Positions 8,920-15,808 of a stretch of DNA of 44,255 nucleotides are shown here, piece by piece. The translations under genes were made by a program, and so were the position numbers. Position 1 is the stretch's first letter; the number at the start of each line of letters is the position of its first letter. This DNA comes from Alphaproteobacteria bacterium (GTDB lineage Bacteria; Pseudomonadota; Alphaproteobacteria; Caedimonadales; UBA9215), in assembly GCA_009993885.1 (NCBI GenBank), contig JAACSN010000013.1, forward strand, positions 1-44,255, given 5' to 3'. The notes beneath the pieces were generated by a model, which saw only the letters and a list, made by a program, of their open reading frames with translations, did no database searches and was not told the DNA's origin.

Positions 8920-9954
8920 ATGACCTATAAAATTGCCGTTGTCGGTGCTACAGGAACAGTAGGCCGTGAGGTTTTATCTATCTTGGAAGAACGCAAATTC
9001 CCAACGAGCAAAGTCGTTGCCCTTGCCTCGGAAAGCTCTATCGGCAAAGAAGTTTCCTATGGAGAAAAAGAGATTCTCAAAGTAGAGCCCTTAGCTCTTT
9101 ATGACTTTTCAGGAACGGATTTTGCCTTCTTTTGCGCAGGGTCGGAAGTGGCCCGACAATACGCCCCAAAGGCAGCAGCAGCGGGCACAATTGTCATTGA
9201 TCACTCTTCCCGCTTTCGTTTAGAGCCGGGCGTTCCCTTGATTGTCCCCGAAGTTAACGGTCATGTCTTGGATAAAGGCTTCAAGAAAAACATTATTGCC
9301 AATGCCAATTGTATTGCCATCCCTCTAACGCTTGTCCTAAAACCCCTCCATGATATCGCTCCCGTTAAACGTGTTGTGATTTCAACCTATCAATCGGTTT
9401 CAGGAGCAGGACAGCGTGCTATGGATGAACTTTTCCATCAAACAAAGGCCATGTTTGTAAACGAAGACCAAAAACCTCAAGAGTTTACAAAACCTATTGC
9501 TTTTAACCTCATTCCCCATATTGATAATTTCAACCGAGACGGTTCAACGGGCGAAGAGGAGAAAATTATCATGGAGACCCGTAAAATCCTTGACCCCTCC
9601 ATCAAAGTCACGGCAACCTGTGTACGCGTTCCCGTATTTATCGGCCATTCCATTTCGGCAACCGTCGAATTCGAATCTGCAATCACACCCGACCAAGCAC
9701 GCCGAGCTTACGGCATTAAAAAAGGCGTTGTGGTTCTTGATCGTCCTGAGGAAGACGGCTACATCACTCCCGTTGAGATTGCCGGTGAAGATATGGTAGC
9801 CGTCAGTCGGATTCGTCAAGATCCGACGGTCACGCACGGCCTCTCTCTCTGGATTGTGGGAGACAACCTCCGTAAAGGAGCCGCCCTCAACGGCGTGCAA
9901 ATTGCAGAAACCCTGATTAATCAACAAGCCGCTAAAAAGGCTATTAAACATTAG
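8920..9954 (+). CDS. asd: Aspartate-semialdehyde dehydrogenase
   Basis: A 344-residue NADPH-dependent enzyme that reduces aspartyl phosphate to aspartate semialdehyde. This is the branch point to lysine and diaminopimelate (needed for peptidoglycan), threonine and methionine. The nucleotide-binding loop is VVGATGTVGREVL at residues 7-19. The catalytic cysteine is in NANCIAIPL (Cys131), and the substrate-binding region VRVPVFIGHSIS is also present. The start codon at 8920 directly precedes the Rossmann fold, as is usual. It ends 54 bases before the FKBP gene. Its presence suggests the organism makes its own diaminopimelate, consistent with a real cell wall. Confidence 0.96.
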   Translation: MTYKIAVVGATGTVGREVLSILEERKFPTSKVVALASESSIGKEVSYGEKEILKVEPLALYDFSGTDFAFFCAGSEVARQYAPKAAAAGTIVIDHSSRFRLEPGVPLIVPEVNGHVLDKGFKKNIIANANCIAIPLTLVLKPLHDIAPVKRVVISTYQSVSGAGQRAMDELFHQTKAMFVNEDQKPQEFTKPIAFNLIPHIDNFNRDGSTGEEEKIIMETRKILDPSIKVTATCVRVPVFIGHSISATVEFESAITPDQARRAYGIKKGVVVLDRPEEDGYITPVEIAGEDMVAVSRIRQDPTVTHGLSLWIVGDNLRKGAALNGVQIAETLINQQAAKKAIKH

Positions 9955-10008
9955 ATATTGACCCGAGAGAGATAAATGTCCTATGTTTTCCTAAAAAAGG
10001 AAGAAAAA

Positions 10009-10470
10009 ATGAAAAAAACCTTATTAAGTGCCGTTCTATTAACATTTTGCTTGGCGCAACCGACCTTTTCAACTGAAAACTCAAATATGACGAAAGAGGA
10101 AAATATGACTAATACTGCAGAAAACACAACAGTCGTTGAGATTGTTCCCGGACTTTCTTACACACAAAACCAAGCAGGTACAGGTGCCAAACCCAAAAAC
10201 GGCGATATGGTTTCCGTCCATTATGTGGGCACTTTAACAGACGGTACAAAGTTTGACAGTTCACGTGATCGTGGTGAGCCCATTACCTTTAAACTCGGCG
10301 TCGGCCAAGTTATTCAAGGATGGGATAAGGGTATTGCTGCCATGAGCATCGGGGAGCGTGGTGTTTTAACCATTGCGCCGGAACTTGGTTACGGTGATCA
10401 CGGTGCCGGTCACATCATTCCGGGCGGCGCGACCCTCGTTTTTGATGTGGAGCTGGTTTCAATCAACTAA
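10009..10470 (+). CDS. FKBP-type peptidyl-prolyl cis-trans isomerase, secreted
   Basis: A prolyl isomerase of the FKBP family. From the ATG at 10009 the protein is 153 residues with a typical signal peptide (MKKTLLSAVLLTFCLAQPTFS), so it probably works in the periplasm. An upstream in-frame ATG at 9976 would add 11 residues and spoil the signal; the AAAGGAAG just before 10009 supports the later start. The FKBP domain covers about residues 55-153, with VSVHYVGTL, GTKFDSSRDRGEPITF, VIQGWDKGI, LGYGD and IPGGATLVFDVEL, carrying the usual aromatic pocket residues (Tyr, Phe, Trp, Tyr, Phe). A Met/Thr/Asn-rich linker follows the signal peptide. Mip-like virulence roles are known for some FKBPs, but this one lacks a dimerisation domain. 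Confidence 0.93.
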   Translation: MKKTLLSAVLLTFCLAQPTFSTENSNMTKEENMTNTAENTTVVEIVPGLSYTQNQAGTGAKPKNGDMVSVHYVGTLTDGTKFDSSRDRGEPITFKLGVGQVIQGWDKGIAAMSIGERGVLTIAPELGYGDHGAGHIIPGGATLVFDVELVSIN

Positions 10471-10497
10471 CCCTATCATTTTTAAGTATTTGTTTTC

Positions 10498-10534
10498 AAA
10501 GGATCTTTTAATTTATTTTAAAGGGTCCTTTTTT
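10498..10534 (+). terminator. Rho-independent terminator after the FKBP gene
   Basis: AAAGGATCTTTTAA pairs with TTAAAGGGTCCTTT across a short AT loop (14 pairs including two G-T wobbles) and is followed directly by a run of T. It lies 28 bases after the FKBP stop and would end the acpS-to-FKBP transcription units. Confidence 0.85.
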
Positions 10535-10666
10535 ATTGGACGGATTACTCTTCAAGGCAGCTTTAAAACACGCTACAATGATAAAGGAAAAGAATAGAGT
10601 GCTTTTAAAATATGCACCGGATTAGGAAAGAGCAGCCGACGACTATATTTCGTAGTTTAGGAGCAA

Positions 10667-10717
10667 ATGACAACGTCCGAGGAGCTAAAAAAAGCGCTAG
10701 AAAATAAAAAAGGATAA
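10667..10717 (+). CDS. Possible 16-codon leader ORF before motA
   Basis: ATG at 10667 preceded seven bases upstream by TAGGAG, a better ribosome binding site than that of motA itself. It encodes MTTSEELKKALENKKG and stops at 10715-10717, only 6 bases before the motA GTG start. It is far too short to assign a function. It may be a translational coupling or leader peptide, or simply a chance frame. Conservation next to motA in relatives would decide. Confidence 0.3.
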   Translation: MTTSEELKKALENKKG

Positions 10718-10723
10718 TTTCTC

Positions 10724-11587
10724 GTGTTCATTCCCGGCTTGGCTGTTGTTTTTCTTTGCGTTTTTGTGATCTATATCATTGCAGGCGGCAATATTATGAT
10801 TATTCTTGCGGCAGCGCCCCATGAGCTCGGCACTATTTTAGGAGCCGGTATCGGGGCTATGATGATTGGAAACACAAAAAAAGTTCTGGGGGCACTTGCA
10901 GGCGGGTTTAAAAAAGTTCTGGCAGGACCTTCTTATAAAAAAGAAGATTATCTTGATTTGTTGAGCTTGCTTTATATGCTTTTTAAACTTGCAAGGTCAA
11001 AAGGAATGCTTGCCCTTGAAAGTCATGTCGAAGCCCCGAAAGAAAGCGAAATTTTTAAAAATTTTCCAAAAATTCTGGCAGATCATCATATTATTGATTT
11101 TATTTGTGACTATTTCCGCATGATGACCATGGGTTCCGATGACCCCAACCAAATGGAAGACCTCATTAACGAAGAACTGGATGTTCACCATAAAGAAGAT
11201 CACCAGATAGCAGGGGCTTTTGCAGCTCTCGGAGACGGGTTACCGGCCCTTGGCATTGTGGCCGCGGTTCTTGGTATTATTAAAACCATGGCCTCCATTG
11301 ATAAACCCCCGGAGATTCTTGGTCGCATGATCGGTAGCGCCCTTGTAGGAACATTTTTAGGGGTCTTTTTAGCCTACGGTATCGTCGGCCCCATCGCCCA
11401 GAATTTAAATGCTGTTTATGAAGAAGACGCCAAAATGCTCAGCTGCATCAAAGTCGGCTTATTGGCTTATATGAACGGTTTTGCCCCGGCTGTTGCCTTA
11501 GAGTTTGCTCGAAAGTCCCTGATGTCCCACCAACGCCCTAGTTTTTATGATGTTGAAAGCCATGTGGAAAATCTTCCAAAAGTATAA
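10724..11587 (+). CDS. motA: Flagellar motor stator protein MotA
   Basis: A 287-residue inner-membrane protein that, with MotB, forms the proton channel and torque-generating stator. Membrane segments are visible at about residues 2-23, 34-50, 165-195 and 200-220. The long cytoplasmic loop between the second and third segments includes the family stretch YKKEDYLDLLSLLYMLFKLARSKG. The start is a GTG at 10724 with AAAAAGGA upstream; no nearby ATG is in frame, and the encoded MFIPGLAVVF aligns with normal MotA N-termini. The PALGIVAAVLGIIKTM region is the conserved TM3 proline motif. No other flagellar genes lie in the window, so whether a flagellum is assembled cannot be judged here. Confidence 0.95.
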   Translation: MFIPGLAVVFLCVFVIYIIAGGNIMIILAAAPHELGTILGAGIGAMMIGNTKKVLGALAGGFKKVLAGPSYKKEDYLDLLSLLYMLFKLARSKGMLALESHVEAPKESEIFKNFPKILADHHIIDFICDYFRMMTMGSDDPNQMEDLINEELDVHHKEDHQIAGAFAALGDGLPALGIVAAVLGIIKTMASIDKPPEILGRMIGSALVGTFLGVFLAYGIVGPIAQNLNAVYEEDAKMLSCIKVGLLAYMNGFAPAVALEFARKSLMSHQRPSFYDVESHVENLPKV

Positions 11588-11606
11588 AAAATAATAAGGT
11601 AGCCCA

Positions 11607-12569
11607 ATGGCCGAAGAGCCCCGCCCCATTATTAAGAAAATTAAAAAAGTCGACGGTCACGGCCATCACGGCGGTGCGTGGAAAGTCGCTTATGCCGATT
11701 TCGTGACAGCCATGATGGCTTTTTTCTTAATGATGTGGCTTTTGAGCTCGACCTCCGAAGAACAAAGGCGCGGCATCTCCAACTATTTTGGCCCTCCCGG
11801 GAACTTAACCGGCGCCGGCGGTAGCGGCGGTGTTCTATCCGGTCTAACCCTAAGCAGCGAAGGGGTTTTGGAAGACAATGTCACCAAAGGAGAGGGGCAA
11901 ACAGACGGGCAATCCAACGGAAAAAAGGGCGCTGTTCAAGTCCCTGAGAATGCCGAGCAAGATGATGAGCAAGTTAAAAAGGCTCTTGTTCAAGAATTAG
12001 ATGAATCTCTTTTAAGTTCGGAAACCTCTAAACCTGATTTAAGCATGCAGGATAAAGAATTTGAAAAGCTTGAAAAAGAAAATTTTAAAGAGGTTGAGGA
12101 ATCCTTAAAGCAGGCCATTCAAGAAGATCCGGAACTTAAAGAATTAGCCAAAAACTTAATTATTGATGAAACGCCCGAGGGGCTTCGTATTCAAATTGTT
12201 GACCGAGATAAAACGTCTATGTTCAAAATCGGAGAAGCAGAGCCGTTACCCCACACCGTTAAGCTCTTCAAATTAGTGGCACGAATTGTAAAGAAATTAC
12301 CGAATAAAATTTCTATTACAGGACACACAGACGCCAAACCGTATCATAATCGTAAAGATTACAGTAACTGGGAGTTATCCTCCGATCGCTCTAACTCGGC
12401 CAGGCGCTATTTACTAAACTTTGGCTTAAACACGGGACGTATTATTTTTGTTAAAGGAAGTGCTGCAACGGATCCGTTGATCAAAGATGATCCTTTCTCC
12501 GATCAAAACCGTCGCATTAGTATTCTTCTCCATCATATGGACAGGCATAAAAAACCGGCTTCTAAATAA
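11607..12569 (+). CDS. motB: Flagellar motor protein MotB
   Basis: A 320-residue stator partner, 19 bases after motA. The N-terminal membrane helix starts with WKVAYADFVTAMMAFFLMMW, in which Asp31 is the proton-carrying residue. A plug and linker rich in charged residues follow (about 60-200). The C-terminal OmpA/MotB peptidoglycan-binding domain (about 225-315) has ISITGHTDAKPY, NWELSSDRSNSARRYL and DQNRRISILL. All diagnostic residues are present, so motA-motB look functional. The linker is longer and more acidic than in enterobacterial MotB, which is common in alphaproteobacteria. Confidence 0.95.
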   Translation: MAEEPRPIIKKIKKVDGHGHHGGAWKVAYADFVTAMMAFFLMMWLLSSTSEEQRRGISNYFGPPGNLTGAGGSGGVLSGLTLSSEGVLEDNVTKGEGQTDGQSNGKKGAVQVPENAEQDDEQVKKALVQELDESLLSSETSKPDLSMQDKEFEKLEKENFKEVEESLKQAIQEDPELKELAKNLIIDETPEGLRIQIVDRDKTSMFKIGEAEPLPHTVKLFKLVARIVKKLPNKISITGHTDAKPYHNRKDYSNWELSSDRSNSARRYLLNFGLNTGRIIFVKGSAATDPLIKDDPFSDQNRRISILLHHMDRHKKPASK

Positions 12570-12634
12570 AGCGACCCAAAAAAAACAAGGCATAACACAT
12601 TGAAAAAAATACAAAAAACTCCTTATTTAAAGCA

Positions 12635-12702
12635 CTTAGGATATCTTAGGAGCCCTATTATATACTATCTATGAGACGCTTTAAAATTATTATACAATAA
12701 TT
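12635..12702 (+). promoter_or_regulatory. AT-rich leader of the ClC gene with direct and inverted repeats
   Basis: The 172-base gap before the ClC gene has two copies of CTTAGGA (12635-12641 and 12645-12651) and a perfect inverted repeat AATTATT-ATAC-AATAATT (12685-12702) with several TATA-like -10 candidates between them. They may form an operator and promoter; I cannot name a regulator. Confidence 0.3.
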
Positions 12703-12741
12703 ACAGTTTACATAAACATTTTTCAAAACAGGGAGTTTAAC

Positions 12742-14268
12742 ATGGCAGGCGGTCCTGATGCATCGATTCAACGGGCGAGTGTTGAAAAAGACGCTTCTTT
12801 TAATATTTACGAAACTTGGACTCATCTTTTTCGGAACTTTCTCATTGTCGCCCTCGTGGCAGCAACGACGTGGACTATTGTCTCAGGTGTTCGCTATTCC
12901 ATAAAATTCGGGTCGGGCTATCTTTTTACCCCCTTTGCAGAGCTCTATGAAAAAAAAGACGACAAGGGTCGACATAGCCTTAGTTTTGAAGGAATGGAGG
13001 GGGCTCCCCCGACACAAACAGAAGAAGACTCTGCCCCAAAACCGGAAACCAAGGCTGAAAATCCAAAAGAAGAAACTCATGACTTAACACACCAAGCTTA
13101 TGTTATTTTCATCGTCTTGCTGGGAGCCGCTCTCATACGAGGCCTTTTGCTCCGCATTCCCTCTTGGCAATCTTCCGAAGGGGACGGTATGGCAAGATCT
13201 CTTGAATTTTTCCACGCCACTTACGAAAGCGGAGATACAAAAAAACAACCCCGCTATCAACAACCGGACTTTTTACAGGCTATCAGACGAGCTATTTTAA
13301 CGTCTCTTACCGTTGGAAGCGGCGGAAGCGGCGGAATTGAAGCGCCCGTTGTTCCCATTGGAGAATGCATCGGTGCCGGTTGGTCGCGGCTTTTTAAAAT
13401 ACCTCAACCGGATGATTTGCGCATTTACCAAATGGCCGGGATATCGGCTGCCGTCGCGACTCTCTTGGATGCGCCCATGACATCCGCCCTTTTTGCGGCA
13501 GAAATTGTTTATAATGCACGCATTCTCTACCGCCCTCTTATGTACTCCCTTATTGGTGCAATTGTTGCTTACGCCCTTAACAACCACTTCCTTAATTTTG
13601 AGCCTCTCTTTACCCCTCGCGCCCGTCATTTTTCTTATTCGTTAAAAGAATATATGGAGGTCTCTGCCATTGCCCTTATTTGCAGCGCCCCTGCCAGTTT
13701 GGGTATTGCCTTTTTATTCAAGCATCTAAAGAGAATGATCAAACCTTTTCCAAGTGTTCTTCGACCTGTTATTGGAGCCGTTTGCACCGGCGCCATCGGT
13801 CTTGGCATTTGGTTCGGCTTAGGTCTTGAGCCGCAGCATGTTCTGGGTGTTTCCGAAGAAACCATTATTCAAGTGATGGCCGGCGAAGGCAACCCCCTTC
13901 TAAAGGTATGGTGGATTCTCTTATTGCTTGTTGTGGCGAAAGCCTTTGCAACGGGCTTTACCTTAATGGCCGGCGGTAGTGCCGGAGCATTGGTTCCAGC
14001 TATGTTCTTAGGCGGTATTTCCGGTGCCGGTATTTATCAAACCCTTCTTGTCTTGGGCTATCCCCTTGAAGCCAACGTGGCGGTTTTTGTGGTTGCCGGA
14101 CTTGCTTCGGCTCTTGTCGCCGTGGTTCAAGTCCCCTTGGCCGCCATTGCCTTTGTCATGGAAGTTTTTGGTGCTGCTTATGGGCCTCCTGCCATTGTTG
14201 CTTGCGTTTTAACTTACCTGTTTGCACGCCGTTGGAAACTTTATACCCTTGAAGCAAAAACGCCCTAG
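12742..14268 (+). CDS. ClC-family chloride channel/transporter
   Basis: A 508-residue polytopic inner-membrane protein of the ClC family, which either conducts chloride or exchanges it for protons. The gating-glutamate motif is present as GSGGSGGIEAPVVPIGE (Glu200 corresponds to the Glu of the family's GxEGP motif). The later GxFxP-like motif appears as GGSAGALVPAMFLGG. An unusual hydrophilic, Glu/Lys/Pro-rich stretch (about residues 68-117) sits between the first helix and the second; it is missing from compact ClC proteins. The ATG has a good ribosome binding site (AGGGAG). It converges on ctaA with only 10 bases between the stops. Substrate (chloride or fluoride) cannot be told from sequence alone; the gating Glu argues against the fluoride subtype. 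Confidence 0.9.
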   Translation: MAGGPDASIQRASVEKDASFNIYETWTHLFRNFLIVALVAATTWTIVSGVRYSIKFGSGYLFTPFAELYEKKDDKGRHSLSFEGMEGAPPTQTEEDSAPKPETKAENPKEETHDLTHQAYVIFIVLLGAALIRGLLLRIPSWQSSEGDGMARSLEFFHATYESGDTKKQPRYQQPDFLQAIRRAILTSLTVGSGGSGGIEAPVVPIGECIGAGWSRLFKIPQPDDLRIYQMAGISAAVATLLDAPMTSALFAAEIVYNARILYRPLMYSLIGAIVAYALNNHFLNFEPLFTPRARHFSYSLKEYMEVSAIALICSAPASLGIAFLFKHLKRMIKPFPSVLRPVIGAVCTGAIGLGIWFGLGLEPQHVLGVSEETIIQVMAGEGNPLLKVWWILLLLVVAKAFATGFTLMAGGSAGALVPAMFLGGISGAGIYQTLLVLGYPLEANVAVFVVAGLASALVAVVQVPLAAIAFVMEVFGAAYGPPAIVACVLTYLFARRWKLYTLEAKTP

Positions 14269-14278
14269 AGGGAATATA

Positions 14279-15364
14279 TTACGCTGTTTTATAATACAAG
14301 GTTCCCAGAAAAAGCATCAGTAAAATCAAAGCACCTGCTTGATGAGCAACAGCCAAATCATAAGGAACCTGCAAAACCAAAGTTGAAATACCGAGAATGA
14401 CTTGGATCAAAGACCATCCCAACAGGCCTATGATCCGTTTCTTTTCAAGATCGGACGGTTTGTTTTTGAGGGTTTTAATGCCATATAACCAAATGCTCCC
14501 TAAGGTGAAAACAGCCAGTACACGATGGGTAAATTGAACGGTTACGGGATTCGTTAAAAAGTTCTCATACCACGGGGTATGGAATAAAATTTCCGAAGGG
14601 ATAAACGTTTCCCCCATAAGAGGAAAAGTATTATAAATGAGTCCGGCTTTCATGCCTGCAACAAAGGCACCGTAACAAATGGTTAAAACAATAAGCATCA
14701 ATATGATCAAGATATTCGGATTTTTAAGGCTCTGAAAAAACCGAGGTTTGCCGAGGGTTGCTTGATTCCTTTTAGAACGAAGGACCAGTCCTGACCAGAA
14801 CAACACAGAACAGGTTAAAAAAGCCAGCAACAAATGGGCACAGAGTCGAAAAGGGCTAACCCAAGGTTCGTCAATAAGGCCGCTTTTCACCATATACCAC
14901 CCCATAACCCCTTGAAGGCCGCCCAAAACCCAAATGGCTAGGATTTTAGGACTCCAAGAACGTAGTTCTTTTTTCAAAAGACTATATAAAAGAGGCACAA
15001 GAAAAATAAGCCCGATAAAGCGCCCCGCCAAACGATGGATGAATTCCAACCAAAAAATGCCTTTAAACTCAGACAGGCTCATACCGAAATTAACTTTACG
15101 GTACTGGGGAGAGGCTTTATAAAGATCAAAAACACTTTGCCATTGAACTTCATTAAGGGGCGGAAAAAAACCTGTTACAGGATGCCAATCCACCATGGAA
15201 AGCCCCGATCCTGTTAATCGTGTAAGCCCTCCTAAAATAACCATAACCATAACAAAGCCCGCAGTCGTAAAAAGCCAATTGGAAAGAATAATAAAAGAGT
15301 TTCGAGATACCGGGGCGGCTTTTTTGAAAGATGTAGGAGTGCAAACAGGCGGATGAGATGTCAT
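14279..15364 (-). CDS. ctaA: Heme A synthase (CtaA/COX15)
   Basis: A 361-residue membrane enzyme that oxidises heme O to heme A for cytochrome aa3 oxidase. The family motifs are GGLTRLTGSGLSMVDWHP (residues about 44-61), EFIHRLAGRFIG, FTHRVLAVFTLG and AHQAGALILLMLF, providing the heme-ligating histidines. About eight membrane helices are visible. I place the start at 15364 (MTSHPPV): the longer frame to 15514 runs into tRNA-Leu, and AAGGAA sits a proper distance upstream of 15364. Sequence type matches the alphaproteobacterial (COX15-like) branch, without the Cys pair of Bacillus CtaA. It implies an aa3-type terminal oxidase elsewhere in the genome. Confidence 0.93.
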   Translation of the reverse strand: MTSHPPVCTPTSFKKAAPVSRNSFIILSNWLFTTAGFVMVMVILGGLTRLTGSGLSMVDWHPVTGFFPPLNEVQWQSVFDLYKASPQYRKVNFGMSLSEFKGIFWLEFIHRLAGRFIGLIFLVPLLYSLLKKELRSWSPKILAIWVLGGLQGVMGWYMVKSGLIDEPWVSPFRLCAHLLLAFLTCSVLFWSGLVLRSKRNQATLGKPRFFQSLKNPNILIILMLIVLTICYGAFVAGMKAGLIYNTFPLMGETFIPSEILFHTPWYENFLTNPVTVQFTHRVLAVFTLGSIWLYGIKTLKNKPSDLEKKRIIGLLGWSLIQVILGISTLVLQVPYDLAVAHQAGALILLMLFLGTLYYKTA

Positions 15365-15434
15365 GAGAGTATTCCTTTGGGAAAGAAAGCTATACTCACT
15401 ATAAAGACTTTTTAAAAAGAATCGATATTTTTCA

Positions 15435-15462
15435 TTGATTCTGCAACTTTTTTCGCTATAGT
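15435..15462 (+). promoter_or_regulatory. Promoter for tRNA-Leu
   Basis: TTGATT (15435-15440) and TATAGT (15457-15462) are separated by 16 bases and lie 15 bases before the tRNA 5' end. This is close to a sigma70-type promoter. Confidence 0.5.
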
Positions 15463-15477
15463 ACTGAATTATATAGT

Positions 15478-15562
15478 GCCCCTGTGGCGGAATTGGTAGA
15501 CGCGGTAGACTCAAAATCTTCTTCTTTCGGGAGTGGGAGTTCGACTCTCCCCGGGGGCACCA
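15478..15562 (+). tRNA. tRNA-Leu (anticodon CAA)
   Basis: An 85-nt class II tRNA with encoded CCA. The acceptor stem GCCCCTG pairs with CGGGGGC, the D-arm GGCGGAATTGGTAGACGC is typical of tRNA-Leu, the anticodon loop is CTCAAAA (anticodon CAA), there is a long variable arm, and the T-arm is GGGAGTTCGACTCTCCC. The anticodon stem (GTAGA/TCTTC) has one T-T mismatch. Confidence 0.96.
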
Positions 15563-15808
15563 TTACTTCGCATTTTTCTTTTAGAACCGTAGTTTCAAAA
15601 AACCTATTCTTTATGCCGTCCTCTTTGACCACATGAATTTTCGAATAGCAGAACCAAGATTATTTTTTCATAGCCTTTAGCACCTCCTCGGCAGCAACAA
15701 ATAAACCCGAATGCCCTGTTAATCTCAAGAAAACAAACAACGGGCTTGAAGTCGCCCCCTCACCTGTCATAGACTCTCTTGAAGAATGCCGCATATCCAC
15801 ATTAAAAG

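Noticed and set aside
15365..15514. Extended N-terminus of ctaA
   Set aside because: It overlaps the tRNA-Leu gene and its promoter; the ATG at 15364 has a proper ribosome binding site.
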